Assembly: GCA_024235875.1 (NCBI GenBank)
Contig: JACKLP010000002.1
Location: forward strand, 492,374-556,373
Length of the DNA: 64,000 nucleotides
Direction: 5' to 3'
Source: Burkholderiaceae bacterium
GTDB lineage: Bacteria; Pseudomonadota; Gammaproteobacteria; Burkholderiales; Burkholderiaceae_E
Shown: positions 17,529 through 26,411 of the stretch, piece by piece
Numbering within the stretch: position 1 is the stretch's first letter
Layout of the letters: every line of letters begins with the position of its first letter
The notes under the pieces: generated by a model
Database searches by the model: none
The model's input: the letters and a program-made list of their open reading frames with translations, nothing else
What the model was told of the DNA's origin: nothing
Translations under genes and position numbers: made by a program

Positions 17529-18730
17529 GGCTCTACGCTTCGGAAAAGCCCGGCGAGCCGCGCCGCCTCGATGTCGACCGAGTGGTTCGCCCAGACTTTC
17601 GCGCGCCCGCGGGCGCCCATCTCGTTGAGTCGGTCGATCGGCGTGGCCAGGCATTCACGCATCGCCTGCGCCATCAGGTCCACCGATCCCGCTGGAAAGA
17701 GCCAGCCTTCCTTCCCGTTCTCCACCAGCTCGGCGATTCCCCCGACGTAGGTGCTCAGAACGGGGCGGCCAGCCGCCATTGCCTCCATGATGACCACCGG
17801 GAGGCCCTCGCTGAAGCTGGGCAGGATGAGGGCACGTGCGTTCGCCAGTTCCCGCTGAACCTGGGCCTCGTCGATCCAGCCGGTGATCCGCACCCGCGCG
17901 CCCAGTCCCGCACGAGCCACGCGCCGCTCGACTTCGGCGCGGGCGTCACCGTCGCCGGCAAGCACCAGTTCGACGGGGCCGGTGTCGGCATCGACTTGCG
18001 CGAGTGCTTCGATCAGCATCGTCTGGGCCTTGTCCCGGCAAAGACGCCCCACGCAGACGAAGCGCCGGTTGTCGCCGGAAACCGGGCCCGGATCGACCGC
18101 ATCCTTGCGCTCGAGTCCGCAGTGCACGACATGAACGCGATCGGCATGGGCGAGGCCGCTCCAGCGGACCAGTTGCGCACGGGTGAAGTGGCTGATCGCG
18201 GCGACGAATCTCGATTGGGCGACCTTCTCGCCGATTCGAAGTTGGCGCGGCGAATCCCATTCCTCCGAGCCGTGTATCGTGAGGCTGAAGCCGATGCCCG
18301 AGAGGGCCTTCACCATCATGGCCACCACGGCGGAGTTGGTGCCGAAGTGCACGTGAAGATGCCGGATGCGATCGCGCTCGAGCCAGAGGGCGAGCTGGCA
18401 GGCCTCGGCCAGCGTCACCAGGTTCAACGCGAGACTGCGATCGCCACTGCGCCATTGTCGCCAGCCGATCGCCAGCGCCTTGAAGAAGCTCATCGGGGAA
18501 CGAAGCGCATAGCGCAAGCTCGGACCGAGCAGGCCCGTGATTCCGCGACGCAGAATGTAGTGGGTGCGTTCGCGCTCGCGGCGGTCGGCCGGGTCGACGA
18601 GATCACCCGCCCAGCCACGCAACGCATAGCGCTCGATCTCGATTCCCTGTCGCTCGACGGCAAGGATTTCGCGCCGGATGAACGAATGGCTTACCTTGGG
18701 GTATTGGTTGACGAAGTAGCCGACTCTCAT
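17525..18730 (-). CDS. Glycosyltransferase family 4 (GT-B)
   Basis: 401 residues. The N-terminal Rossmann half opens MRVGYFVNQYPKVSHSFIRREI, characteristic of the colanic-acid-type GT4 group; the C-terminal half has FVCVGRLCRDKAQTMLIEA and the EX7E donor-site motif in FSEGLPVVIMEAM. Retaining sugar transfer from a nucleotide sugar at the inner membrane face is expected. It overlaps the polymerase gene upstream and the GT2 gene downstream by four bases each, forming one coupled operon. Confidence 0.92.
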   Translation of the reverse strand: MRVGYFVNQYPKVSHSFIRREILAVERQGIEIERYALRGWAGDLVDPADRRERERTHYILRRGITGLLGPSLRYALRSPMSFFKALAIGWRQWRSGDRSLALNLVTLAEACQLALWLERDRIRHLHVHFGTNSAVVAMMVKALSGIGFSLTIHGSEEWDSPRQLRIGEKVAQSRFVAAISHFTRAQLVRWSGLAHADRVHVVHCGLERKDAVDPGPVSGDNRRFVCVGRLCRDKAQTMLIEALAQVDADTGPVELVLAGDGDARAEVERRVARAGLGARVRITGWIDEAQVQRELANARALILPSFSEGLPVVIMEAMAAGRPVLSTYVGGIAELVENGKEGWLFPAGSVDLMAQAMRECLATPIDRLNEMGARGRAKVWANHSVDIEAARLAGLFRSVEP

Positions 18731-20160
18731 GCGTGGACTCCCCCGCGAGCGTTCGGATCGGCGACACGAGTCATTCGAGCGTGCAGGGTGCCGAGAAGAA
18801 AAAGCGTGTACCAGTTCGCAACCAGGTAGTGATGAACATTGTCAGAGTAGCAAGTCATCATGAACGCCAGGGTCAGCGCGCTCGCAACCACGGTCTCGGC
18901 CCGGTGAACACGCCAGCGCTTCCAGGTGGCCAGCATGCCGACCAAGAAGATGCCCGCGAATGCAGCGGCGCCGGGAATGCCGGTCTCGAAAGCGAGTTGC
19001 ACGAATACATTGTGCGCATCGTAGGCATGGGTGGGGTCGTACGGAAAGAAGAATCCCGAGTACTCGGTATATGCGTTCAGCCCCCAGCCAAGGAGCGGGC
19101 GCTGGGCGATCCATTCGGCGGCAGCCTGCCACATCATCAGGCGCCAGGCATAGGACGTGAGCTGGTCATCGGCGCCGTAGCTGGCACGCGTACCCATGAC
19201 CGCGTCGACGACGCGATCCTGCACGACCGGGACCAGTAGCAGCAGTGGCAGCGCCACAGCCATGTAGACCAGGTACCGGCGCTCCAGGAACAGGCCCACG
19301 GCGATGAACAGCAACCCGGCCGCCGCCCAGGCCGAGCGGGTCTGGGTGGCGAGCAGCAGCCCGATCTGGACCAGCAGGTAGACCTCGAGCATCCGCCGAT
19401 AGCCGGGCCGGCCCGAAGCCCTGGCCGTGCTGATCGCATAGAGCAGCGCGGCGATCACCGTGACCAGAAAGCACCCGAAGATGTTCGGGTGGTTGAAAAC
19501 CGCTTCGATGCGAAACCCGCTGTAGTCTACCGGCGCTGCGATCGAGTCACCGGCGAGGCCGGCGTCGGCTTCGGGCTCCGGCAAGCCGCCGCGCGCGACC
19601 TGGACGAGTCCGCTGATCGTGGGAACGATCGATGCGACGATGACGGTGCCGACCAGGCGGCCGATGTCGGATCCGCGCGAAACGAGCCCGAACGGGATTG
19701 CGAAGACAGCCAGGTAAGTCATGTAGATCAGGAGCATCCGAAGCGGCTGCGCCGATTCGGGCGCGACCCGCATCGCAGCGAACGCGAGCGCCAGGAAAGG
19801 AACCCAGGCGAGCACGCGGATATTGATCATGGGTGCCGGTCGCCGCAGCAGGAACACGACGAACAGCATGAGTACCATCGCATTGACCGCCGCACCGGGG
19901 CTCGCGCCACCGTCTTGCTTCAAGGTCTCCAGCACCGGGTCGATCGCGGCGCGAACGGCGAGGATCGAAAGGAGCAATGCTTCGGGCCGTAGCGCCAGCA
20001 GCAGGCCAACCGTCAACGCGACCGGTAGGGCGAGCAGTGCAAGCATTGCCGACTTGCCCGCGAGCATGCTGGCGATCGCTGCGCCGGCGACCAGCATGGC
20101 CACCAGCAAGGACAGCGCCACGGCCGCCGGCCGGCTAGGCGACGCGGGCAACACCGGCAA
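18727..20160 (-). CDS. O-antigen ligase/polymerase family (Wzy-like) membrane protein
   Basis: 477 residues with about 12 hydrophobic segments and the Wzy_C signature in the large periplasmic loop: PLLGWGLNAYTEY, then DPTHAYDAHNVFVQLAFETG with its conserved His/Asn. In an EPS locus with Wzx and Wzc it most likely polymerises repeat units; ligation to lipid A core is the alternative for this family. The start overlaps the upstream WecG-STAS gene by 26 bases and the end overlaps the GT4 gene, indicating translational coupling. Confidence 0.85.
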   Translation of the reverse strand: MPVLPASPSRPAAVALSLLVAMLVAGAAIASMLAGKSAMLALLALPVALTVGLLLALRPEALLLSILAVRAAIDPVLETLKQDGGASPGAAVNAMVLMLFVVFLLRRPAPMINIRVLAWVPFLALAFAAMRVAPESAQPLRMLLIYMTYLAVFAIPFGLVSRGSDIGRLVGTVIVASIVPTISGLVQVARGGLPEPEADAGLAGDSIAAPVDYSGFRIEAVFNHPNIFGCFLVTVIAALLYAISTARASGRPGYRRMLEVYLLVQIGLLLATQTRSAWAAAGLLFIAVGLFLERRYLVYMAVALPLLLLVPVVQDRVVDAVMGTRASYGADDQLTSYAWRLMMWQAAAEWIAQRPLLGWGLNAYTEYSGFFFPYDPTHAYDAHNVFVQLAFETGIPGAAAFAGIFLVGMLATWKRWRVHRAETVVASALTLAFMMTCYSDNVHHYLVANWYTLFLLGTLHARMTRVADPNARGGVHA

Positions 20161-21340
20161 CCTCTTCCTGGACAGGGTCCTCCACCGGCTTCGGGGGAAC
20201 GAGTCGGGTACCGATCACCGGATCCAGCAGGTAGTCGGCGCACATCATGTAGAGCAGACTGCGAACGGGCCAGGACGCGCCGACCACCGTCATGCTGGTG
20301 CCGCTACGCAAACAGTGTCCGCGCAGCAGCAGCAGCAAGCCGACCATGCCCGAGTCGAGGTCGGTCGCTTCGCCCAGATCCAGTTCGACGTCCCTGGCGG
20401 ATTCGGCAATGTCGGTCAGCTCGCTGCGAAGCAGGTCCGCGTCTTCGACCCGCCAGTCACCGTCGATTCGCAGGCGCACCGCACGCTCGCCGTCATAGCG
20501 GCGCAGCCGCGGCGGGACGCGCTGGCCCGAGAACAGGCGTCGCCGCAACCGACGGATCGCAAGGGGGAGCAGCCGCGACACGAGCAGTCGCCCGAGTGTC
20601 AGTGCGTCGTCACGATAGCGCCGCCACAGGCTGGGCTCCTCGAGGATCCGCCACAACCATTCCAGCCCGACCCGCTGCAGGATCCGTGGCGCGCGACGCA
20701 CGACGCCGGCGGTCATCTTGATGACCGCGCCGAGATGGCAGATGGCCGGGGTCGTCAGTCGCTCGACGTTGGCATCGATCCAGCGTTGCCCCTTCTGTGC
20801 GCCCAGCGCGACGACCAGGAACTCCGATGCACTGTCGTTGATTGCCCGATGAACCTCGGCGGTGCTCAGGGCTTCGGCACTGCCGAAGCCCGGTTCGAAC
20901 CATCCGTGGCAGACCGCGCCGGTGGCGCTGGTGTTGATGCGCTGCTCGGCTCGGTTCGGAATACCGTGGCTCTCGCCGAAGAGGAACACCGATACCGGCC
21001 TTTCCAGCGGGGATCGACACAGGCTCTCGAACAGCGCTGAACCGGCGACCCGTTCCCGCAGCGGCAGGCCTGCGATTCGCGCCAGCGCGACGATCGGTGC
21101 GCCGTCGGCCAGGGAGACATCGCTCTTCAGCAAGGCGTCACGAAAGGTCTGATCGCGCTGACAGGCGGCGATGAAGTTCACATTCGGCGTGACCATCACG
21201 TAGCGTCGACGGGCACGAACGGCGTGAACGAGTTCCTGACGCGCGGACTCGATCGTGTGTGCGTCGAAGGGCAGGCCAAGAATGCAATAGACGCGCCGCT
21301 GGAATTGCGGCGTCGTCACCGGCATGCGGTTGTCGGTCAT
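20135..21340 (-). CDS. WecG/TagA/CpsF (GT26) glycosyltransferase fused to a STAS domain
   Basis: 401 residues. Residues 18-215 are the GT26 core: VMVTPNVNFIAACQRD, SLADGAPIVALARIAG (catalytic-region Asp79), RVAGSALFESL and LVVALGAQKGQRWIDAN. After a basic linker (250-280) comes an STAS fold at about 287-375, with DLDSGMVGLLLLLRG holding a Ser (S330) where anti-sigma antagonists are phosphorylated. The enzyme half would transfer a sugar to the lipid-linked primer; the STAS half suggests regulation or complex formation. First gene of the minus-strand EPS operon, divergent from a GT2 gene. Confidence 0.85.
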   Translation of the reverse strand: MTDNRMPVTTPQFQRRVYCILGLPFDAHTIESARQELVHAVRARRRYVMVTPNVNFIAACQRDQTFRDALLKSDVSLADGAPIVALARIAGLPLRERVAGSALFESLCRSPLERPVSVFLFGESHGIPNRAEQRINTSATGAVCHGWFEPGFGSAEALSTAEVHRAINDSASEFLVVALGAQKGQRWIDANVERLTTPAICHLGAVIKMTAGVVRRAPRILQRVGLEWLWRILEEPSLWRRYRDDALTLGRLLVSRLLPLAIRRLRRRLFSGQRVPPRLRRYDGERAVRLRIDGDWRVEDADLLRSELTDIAESARDVELDLGEATDLDSGMVGLLLLLRGHCLRSGTSMTVVGASWPVRSLLYMMCADYLLDPVIGTRLVPPKPVEDPVQEEVAGVARVA

Positions 21341-21483
21341 GGGGGCCGTCGTCGGGAGTCCAAGCGCATCGAGCCGATTCTGGTGACGCGGGTTTCGACT
21401 GCCACGCGCTTTCCGATCAGTGCGCGGCGCTACCGACGGACGGTTGTTGTCAGTCTATCCAGGCTGCCCCAGAGTTTCGGATC

Positions 21484-22527
21484 ATGTCCGGCAATCGCGC
21501 GCCCACCGTCACGATCGTCCTGCCCGCCTACGTGCGCACGGACTTCCTGCGTCACGCGATTCGTTCGGCGCTGGCGCAGCGCTATGGCGACTTCGTTCTT
21601 TCGATCGGCGACAACAGCACCGAGCGCTGCGCCGAGCGCATCGTTCGCGAGTTCGACGACCCGCGAATCGAGTACGTTGCGCATCCGCGCAATCTGGGGG
21701 CGCAAGGCAACTGGTTTTCGCTGATCGAACGCGCACGCACGCCACTCGTGGCCACCTTGCATGACGACGATGCCTGGCACGAGGACTTCCTGCAGCGACT
21801 GGTTCCGCCGATGCTCGAGGATCCCGAGCTGGCGATGAGCTTTGGCGACTTCGATCTCATCGATTCGAACGGGGCGGCGCTGCCCGAGGCGACGGCCGCG
21901 CTCTCGGCCAAGACCCGGCGCGATCGGCTTCCCGAAGGCCGAATCGACATGGATCGCGAGATGGCCTTGAGGATGGTGGCCGTCTGGAATGCGCCCAATC
22001 CGGCGATCTGTGCCGTACTGCGCCGTGACGCGGTGCTCCAGACGCGTTTCGCGCCGCAGGCGGTCCCACTCTACGATATCTGGCTGAGCTACCAGCTGCT
22101 GCGGCGGGGCGCGGCGGTCTACTACGTGAGGTCACGGCTGTCGGATTACCGACTGCATGCCGGGAGCGCCACCTCGAGTGGCTTCAGCAATCCCGAGGAT
22201 CATGTGTTCGAGCGCATCCTGCTCGAGAACGCGGATGCCGGTGCCGTGCTAGACGAGATCCGCCGCTACTGGGCGATGATCCGCTGGGGGCGCGCCCTGG
22301 ACGACATGCTGATCGGCCGTCGCGGCGCTGCCTCGGGTGCCGACATCGAGCGCGCGAGCGATCGCTCGCGACACGAGTTCCGCGCGGCGGCGCCACACCT
22401 TCCGCCAGGGCGTGCGGTATTCGCGCGCCTGGCCGCGCAAAGCACGCTGAGCTGGCGTCTGATGCAGGGGCTGGTCCGCTGCAAGCACCGGCTCACCGGA
22501 CGCAACTCGCTCGTACCGACTTCGTGA
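21484..22527 (+). CDS. Glycosyltransferase family 2 (GT-A)
   Basis: 347 residues opening VTIVLPAYVRTDFLRHAIRS, with GDNSTERCAERIV, NLGAQGNWF and the metal-binding DDD in ATLHDDDAW. The second half is typical of rhamnosyl/aminosugar GT2 enzymes (SYQLLRRGAAVYYV, SDYRLHAGSAT). Transcribed away from the main EPS operon across a 143-base spacer that probably holds promoters for both. The ATG used is the first with a plausible N-terminus; upstream in-frame sequence is antisense to the neighbouring gene. Confidence 0.88.
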   Translation: MSGNRAPTVTIVLPAYVRTDFLRHAIRSALAQRYGDFVLSIGDNSTERCAERIVREFDDPRIEYVAHPRNLGAQGNWFSLIERARTPLVATLHDDDAWHEDFLQRLVPPMLEDPELAMSFGDFDLIDSNGAALPEATAALSAKTRRDRLPEGRIDMDREMALRMVAVWNAPNPAICAVLRRDAVLQTRFAPQAVPLYDIWLSYQLLRRGAAVYYVRSRLSDYRLHAGSATSSGFSNPEDHVFERILLENADAGAVLDEIRRYWAMIRWGRALDDMLIGRRGAASGADIERASDRSRHEFRAAAPHLPPGRAVFARLAAQSTLSWRLMQGLVRCKHRLTGRNSLVPTS

Positions 22528-22543
22528 TCGACCCGGGCCCGCG

Positions 22544-23419
22544 TCAGGACGCGGCCGCCTTGGGAAACACCCGCATCACGCCCTCTTGCGCAACCAGTGC
22601 CACCAGGGTGCCGTCTTCGCAATAGATGCGGCCGTTGACGAACCCGCGAGCGCCGGTCGCGCTGGGGCTTTCGACGGCATAGAGCAGCCACTCGTCGACC
22701 CGGAACGGGCGCTGGAACCACAACGCGTGGTCCAGGCTGGTGAGCTGGAAATCGCGTGACTCGAACGCGGCGCCGTGCGGTCGGGTGGCCACGACGATCA
22801 TCGAGTAGTCCGAAAGGTAGGTGAGCACATTGCGGTGGAGGTCGTCGTCGTCGGGCAGGCGCTCCACGGTGCGAAACCAGATATGCGAGCGCGCGGGCTT
22901 GGCGCCCGGATCGATGAACGGTGGCGGCTCGACCGGGCGGAACTCGAAGGGGCGCTCGAGCAGCAGGAAGCGCGGCAGCTTCGATTCGGGCATGCGCGCG
23001 AGGAACTCCCGCCGGTACTCGCCCATGTCCTTCAGATCCGCTGGCGCGGGCACTGCCGGCATCGGGTCCTGGTGCTCCAGGCCTTGTTCGGGCGATTGGA
23101 AGGACGCGGCCAGGTTCAGGATCGGTCGGCCGTGCTGGATCGCCACCACACGCCGGCTTGCATAGGTTCGGCCGTCGCGTTGGCGGTCGACCTCGTAGAT
23201 GATCGGCGCTTCCGGGTCGCCGCCGCGCAGGAAGTAGGCATGCAAGGAGTGCACGACGCGCTCGTCGACAGTGCGGTTGGCCGCCGATAGCGCCTGGCCG
23301 AGCACTTGGCCGCCGAACACCCGCTTGGAGCCGAAGTCCAGGCTTTGGCCACGGAACAGATTGGCGTCGATCTCTTCGAGCGTGAGCAGATCGATCAGGT
23401 CGTCGACAGAGGATGTCAT
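22544..23419 (-). CDS. tesB: Acyl-CoA thioesterase II
   Basis: 291 residues, the standard TesB length, with a double hotdog fold. Diagnostic segments are LFRGQSLDFGSKRVFGGQVLGQAL, VHSLHAYFLRGGD near the middle, YSMIVVATRPHG and SLDHALWFQRPFRVDEWLLY, which carries the C-terminal active-site region. It hydrolyses medium and long acyl-CoAs in the cytoplasm. An upstream open extension has no family similarity; the start at MTSSVDDL fits. It lies 26 bases downstream of the TRAP permease gene on the same strand, so it may be expressed with that transporter. Confidence 0.92.
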   Translation of the reverse strand: MTSSVDDLIDLLTLEEIDANLFRGQSLDFGSKRVFGGQVLGQALSAANRTVDERVVHSLHAYFLRGGDPEAPIIYEVDRQRDGRTYASRRVVAIQHGRPILNLAASFQSPEQGLEHQDPMPAVPAPADLKDMGEYRREFLARMPESKLPRFLLLERPFEFRPVEPPPFIDPGAKPARSHIWFRTVERLPDDDDLHRNVLTYLSDYSMIVVATRPHGAAFESRDFQLTSLDHALWFQRPFRVDEWLLYAVESPSATGARGFVNGRIYCEDGTLVALVAQEGVMRVFPKAAAS

Positions 23420-23445
23420 GGATGCCGCCAACGGTTCGGAAACCG

Positions 23446-24702
23446 TCACAGTAGCATCAGCGACAGCTTCGGGAACAGCAGCAGGAGTAGCAGGCCCAGC
23501 GTGATGGTCACGATGAAGGGCACCACCGCGCGCGAGATTTCCTCGAGCTTGAGACCCGAGATGCTGCACGCGACGAACAGGTTCACCCCGAGCGGCGGGG
23601 TCAGGAAGCCGATCTCGCTGGTGACCACCAGCAGGATGCCGAAATGGATCGGGTTCACGCCCAGGCTGGTGACCAGTGGCAGCAGGATCGGCGTGAGGAT
23701 GATGACGGTCGAGAGCGTCTCCATGAAGGTGCCGAGCACGATCAGGATGGCCGCGATCAGCAGCAGCATCAGGATCGGGTCCTTGGTGAGCGCAAGCAAG
23801 GCCGAGGCGACCTGTTGCGGGATCTGGTTCAGCGCCAGGAATTCACCAAAGAACAGGGCCGTTCCCAGGATCACCACCAGGCCGCCGCAGATCGTCGAGG
23901 CTTCGCTCAGCGAGTCCCACAGGTCGCGGATGCCGATCGTGCGCTTGATCGCCATGCCGACCACGAGCGCGTAGACGACGGCGATCACCGAGGCCTCGAC
24001 CGGCGTGAACACGCCCAGGTAGATGCCACCGAGCACGATGAACGGAGTTGCGAGTGAGTACTTGCCCTGCCAGGCCGACCGCGTCAGCGCGGCGCGGTCG
24101 AAGCGTGCGGTGCTGCCACGAAAGCCGGCGCGCCGCGCCAGGAGGTAGGCGCAGACGATCAGCAGCGCACCCATCATCAGCCCCGGCACCACGCCGGCGA
24201 TGAACAGGTCGCCGATCGACACGTTGGCCAGTACGCCGTAGACGATCATCGGGTTGCTGGGTGGGATCAGGATGCCCAGCGTGCCGCCGGACGAGGCCAC
24301 CGCGCCCGCATAGTCCTTGCGGTAACCGTCCTGGACCATGGCCGGAATCAGCAGCGTGCCGATTGCGGCCACCGTTCCCGGGCCCGAGCCCGAGATCGCG
24401 GCGAAGAACATCGACGAGAGGATCGTGACCACCGCCAGGCCGCCATGAACGCCGCCCACGAGCGAGCGCATCACCTGGATGATGTCGGCGGTGATGCCGG
24501 CGCGCGCCATGATCGCGCCGGCAAGCACGAAGCAGGGGATCGCCAGCAACGGGAACTTGTCGACGCCGTCGTACATGCTGGCCGCGAGCGCGCTCACGGG
24601 TATCGGCGAGCTGAGCAGTTCGACCACGGTCGGGATGCCCAGCGTGGCGAACACCGGCACCCCCAGGAACAGACAGGCGACGAAGATCAGGGCGAAGACC
24701 AT
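23446..24702 (-). CDS. TRAP transporter large permease (DctM), system 1
   Basis: 418 residues with the 11-12 TM DctM architecture. Recognisable blocks are LGVPVFATLGIP, AAISGSGPGTVAAIGTLLIP, GGTLGILIPPSNPMIVYG, VEASVIAVVYALVVG, FMETLSTVIILTPILLP and GFLTPPLGVNLFVA. It is the ion-coupled (usually Na+) translocation subunit in the inner membrane. The ATG follows the TGA of the small permease directly. Second member of a dctP-Q-M operon controlled from the LacI-type operator upstream. Confidence 0.93.
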   Translation of the reverse strand: MVFALIFVACLFLGVPVFATLGIPTVVELLSSPIPVSALAASMYDGVDKFPLLAIPCFVLAGAIMARAGITADIIQVMRSLVGGVHGGLAVVTILSSMFFAAISGSGPGTVAAIGTLLIPAMVQDGYRKDYAGAVASSGGTLGILIPPSNPMIVYGVLANVSIGDLFIAGVVPGLMMGALLIVCAYLLARRAGFRGSTARFDRAALTRSAWQGKYSLATPFIVLGGIYLGVFTPVEASVIAVVYALVVGMAIKRTIGIRDLWDSLSEASTICGGLVVILGTALFFGEFLALNQIPQQVASALLALTKDPILMLLLIAAILIVLGTFMETLSTVIILTPILLPLVTSLGVNPIHFGILLVVTSEIGFLTPPLGVNLFVACSISGLKLEEISRAVVPFIVTITLGLLLLLLFPKLSLMLL

Positions 24703-25257
24703 TCAGGTGCTCCGCCCGGGCGTGGCGGATGCCGCCGGGGGTTTTGACGGAGGGCCCGCCGCATGGGTGTCGTTGATCACGGGTTCGTCGTGGCGCCACG
24801 CACGCCACTGCCTGGCGACGATCCGATAGATCATGAGGCCGTGAGCCAACGGAATCACGGTGTAGATCCAGACCATGGGCAAGAACAGCGAGGTCGAGTA
24901 GACCGGGTGCTGGAGCATCTGCCGGATCAGCAGCACGCCCGCGACCACCACGACCCCGTTGAAGAAGATCCACAAGGCATCGGCCAGCAGCAGGCAGGCA
25001 CGCTGCCCGCCGGGAAACCAGCCTGTAAGTACCGTGACCCGGATATGGGTGCCCTTCTGCGCGGCCAGGCTGGCCGACACGTAGACGAACCATACGAGCA
25101 GGAAGCGCGAGACCTCCTCGCTCCAGGACAGCCCGATCGAAAGCACATAGCGAAAGAACACCTGTGCCGCCAGGATCAGTACCAACGATGCCAGGCACAG
25201 GTTGGCCACGGTCTGCTCGATGCCATCGAGCCAGTGGCGCTTGACGGGAGCGTTCAT
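24703..25257 (-). CDS. TRAP transporter small permease (DctQ), system 1
   Basis: 184 residues with four TM segments. The DctQ hallmark is visible in VFFRYVLSIGLSWSEEVSRFLLVW and ASLAAQKGTHIRVTVL. It forms the membrane complex with DctM. MNAPVKRH is chosen as start; the longer open frame adds only an Arg-rich stretch. The last 25 residues are a disordered Pro/Ala tail. The end abuts the large permease start. Confidence 0.9.
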   Translation of the reverse strand: MNAPVKRHWLDGIEQTVANLCLASLVLILAAQVFFRYVLSIGLSWSEEVSRFLLVWFVYVSASLAAQKGTHIRVTVLTGWFPGGQRACLLLADALWIFFNGVVVVAGVLLIRQMLQHPVYSTSLFLPMVWIYTVIPLAHGLMIYRIVARQWRAWRHDEPVINDTHAAGPPSKPPAASATPGRST

Positions 25258-25312
25258 CGGTCGCGCTCGAGTGCGGCGCCGCGCCGGCGGCACCGCATCC
25301 GAACCCGGGTGC

Positions 25313-26344
25313 TCAGAGCTTGCCGTCCTTCAGGTAGCGCTGTGCGGTGTCGACCCATTCCTTGCCGCCGCCGACCAGCTTGTAGAGCTTGGGCCAGGCG
25401 CCCTGGGCGCGCGACTGCCATTCGTTGACGTTCTCGAGCTCGCAGAACTTCACGCCCTTGGCCACCAGGCCCTTGTGCACGTCGGCCGTCACCTTGCGCA
25501 GCCATTCGGCGTGGGCGGCATCGGCTTCGTTGGCGGCTTCGAGGATCAGCTTGCGGTCGGCCTCGGCCAGGCTGTCGAAGAAGCGGGTGTTGACGATCAC
25601 GACGGCCGCGAGCGGCAGGTAGGTGGACTCGGTGATGTACTTGATGTGCTGGTGAAAGCCCATCGTGAGGATCACCTCGGTCGGGCTGTCGAAGGCGTCG
25701 ACGACCCCGGAGCCGATGGCGCCGAAGGTCTCGCCCCAGGCGATCGGATAGGTGGAGATGCCCCAGGCATCCCACATCGCGGTCATGATCGGATTCTTGG
25801 GGGCGCGGAACTTGAGGCCCTTGAGATCGCCGACCTTGCTGATGCACTTGTTCTTCGCGAACATGCTTCGGAACGCGTTCGTGTAGCCACCCACCACGCG
25901 CAGCGTGCCCGACTCTTTCTGCACCCGCTTGTTCAGTTCGTCTCGAAACGGCCCCGCGCGCAGCACACCCTTCGGGCCGGTGACCTGGTCGATCGACGTG
26001 AACATGTAGGGCATGCCCAGGAAGTTCAGCGACGGCGCGAGCTGGGCGACGTTGGTGCCGGTGATGCCGCCCATCTGGATCACCCCGAGCTGCACCTTCT
26101 GTGCCGCGACCTGCTCGGTGCCCATGACGCCCCCGTGCAGGACCTCGACCACGATCTCGCCCTTGGACTTCTTCTTGACCCGGTCGGCGAAATCGAGCGC
26201 GTAGACGCCGAAGGCCTGTGTGGGCGGGCAGCAGTGGGCGTACTTGATGGTGACTCGCGGGGCCGCCTGTACGGAAGCAGGGGCGGTCAGCGACAGAAAC
26301 GCGGATACGACCAGCGCGAAGCCGCCGGCGATTGCACTTTTCAT
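25313..26344 (-). CDS. TRAP transporter periplasmic substrate-binding protein (DctP), system 1
   Basis: 343 residues with a Sec signal peptide (MKSAIAGGFALVVSAFLSL, cleavage after VQA near residue 28). The DctP fold follows: ALDFADRVKKKSKGEIVVEV, GVMGTEQVAAQKVQLG, DLKGLKFRAP with the conserved Arg that binds a carboxylate, and YPIAWGETFGAIGSGVVDAF. Ligand is therefore an organic acid, identity unknown. GGAGGAGACCGAG gives a strong ribosome site, fixing the start. First gene of the dctPQM operon; its promoter overlaps a LacI-family operator. Confidence 0.92.
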   Translation of the reverse strand: MKSAIAGGFALVVSAFLSLTAPASVQAAPRVTIKYAHCCPPTQAFGVYALDFADRVKKKSKGEIVVEVLHGGVMGTEQVAAQKVQLGVIQMGGITGTNVAQLAPSLNFLGMPYMFTSIDQVTGPKGVLRAGPFRDELNKRVQKESGTLRVVGGYTNAFRSMFAKNKCISKVGDLKGLKFRAPKNPIMTAMWDAWGISTYPIAWGETFGAIGSGVVDAFDSPTEVILTMGFHQHIKYITESTYLPLAAVVIVNTRFFDSLAEADRKLILEAANEADAAHAEWLRKVTADVHKGLVAKGVKFCELENVNEWQSRAQGAWPKLYKLVGGGKEWVDTAQRYLKDGKL

Positions 26345-26363
26345 CTCGGTCTCCTCCTTGGAT

Positions 26364-26411
26364 TGCAAGCGCTTGCAGTGCAGACTACGCGTGCATCGGC
26401 GGGAGTGTCAA
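26364..26411 (-). promoter_or_regulatory. TRAP system 1 promoter with LacI-family operator
   Basis: A perfect 14-bp palindrome TGCAAGCGCTTGCA spans 26364-26377, the classic LacI/GalR-family operator shape with a central CG step. On the minus strand a consensus -35 TTGACA (26411-26406) and a weak -10 TAGTCT (26387-26382) with 18-bp spacing place the start of transcription inside the palindrome, so a bound repressor would block dctP transcription. The -35 overlaps the start codon of the divergent lacI-type gene, and the operator is 33 bases upstream of it, suggesting autoregulation too. Confidence 0.75.

Noticed and set aside
19823..21040. 405-residue plus-strand frame through the polymerase and WecG genes
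   Set aside because: Antisense shadow with no recognisable motif; the minus-strand genes are linked by overlaps and have family signatures.
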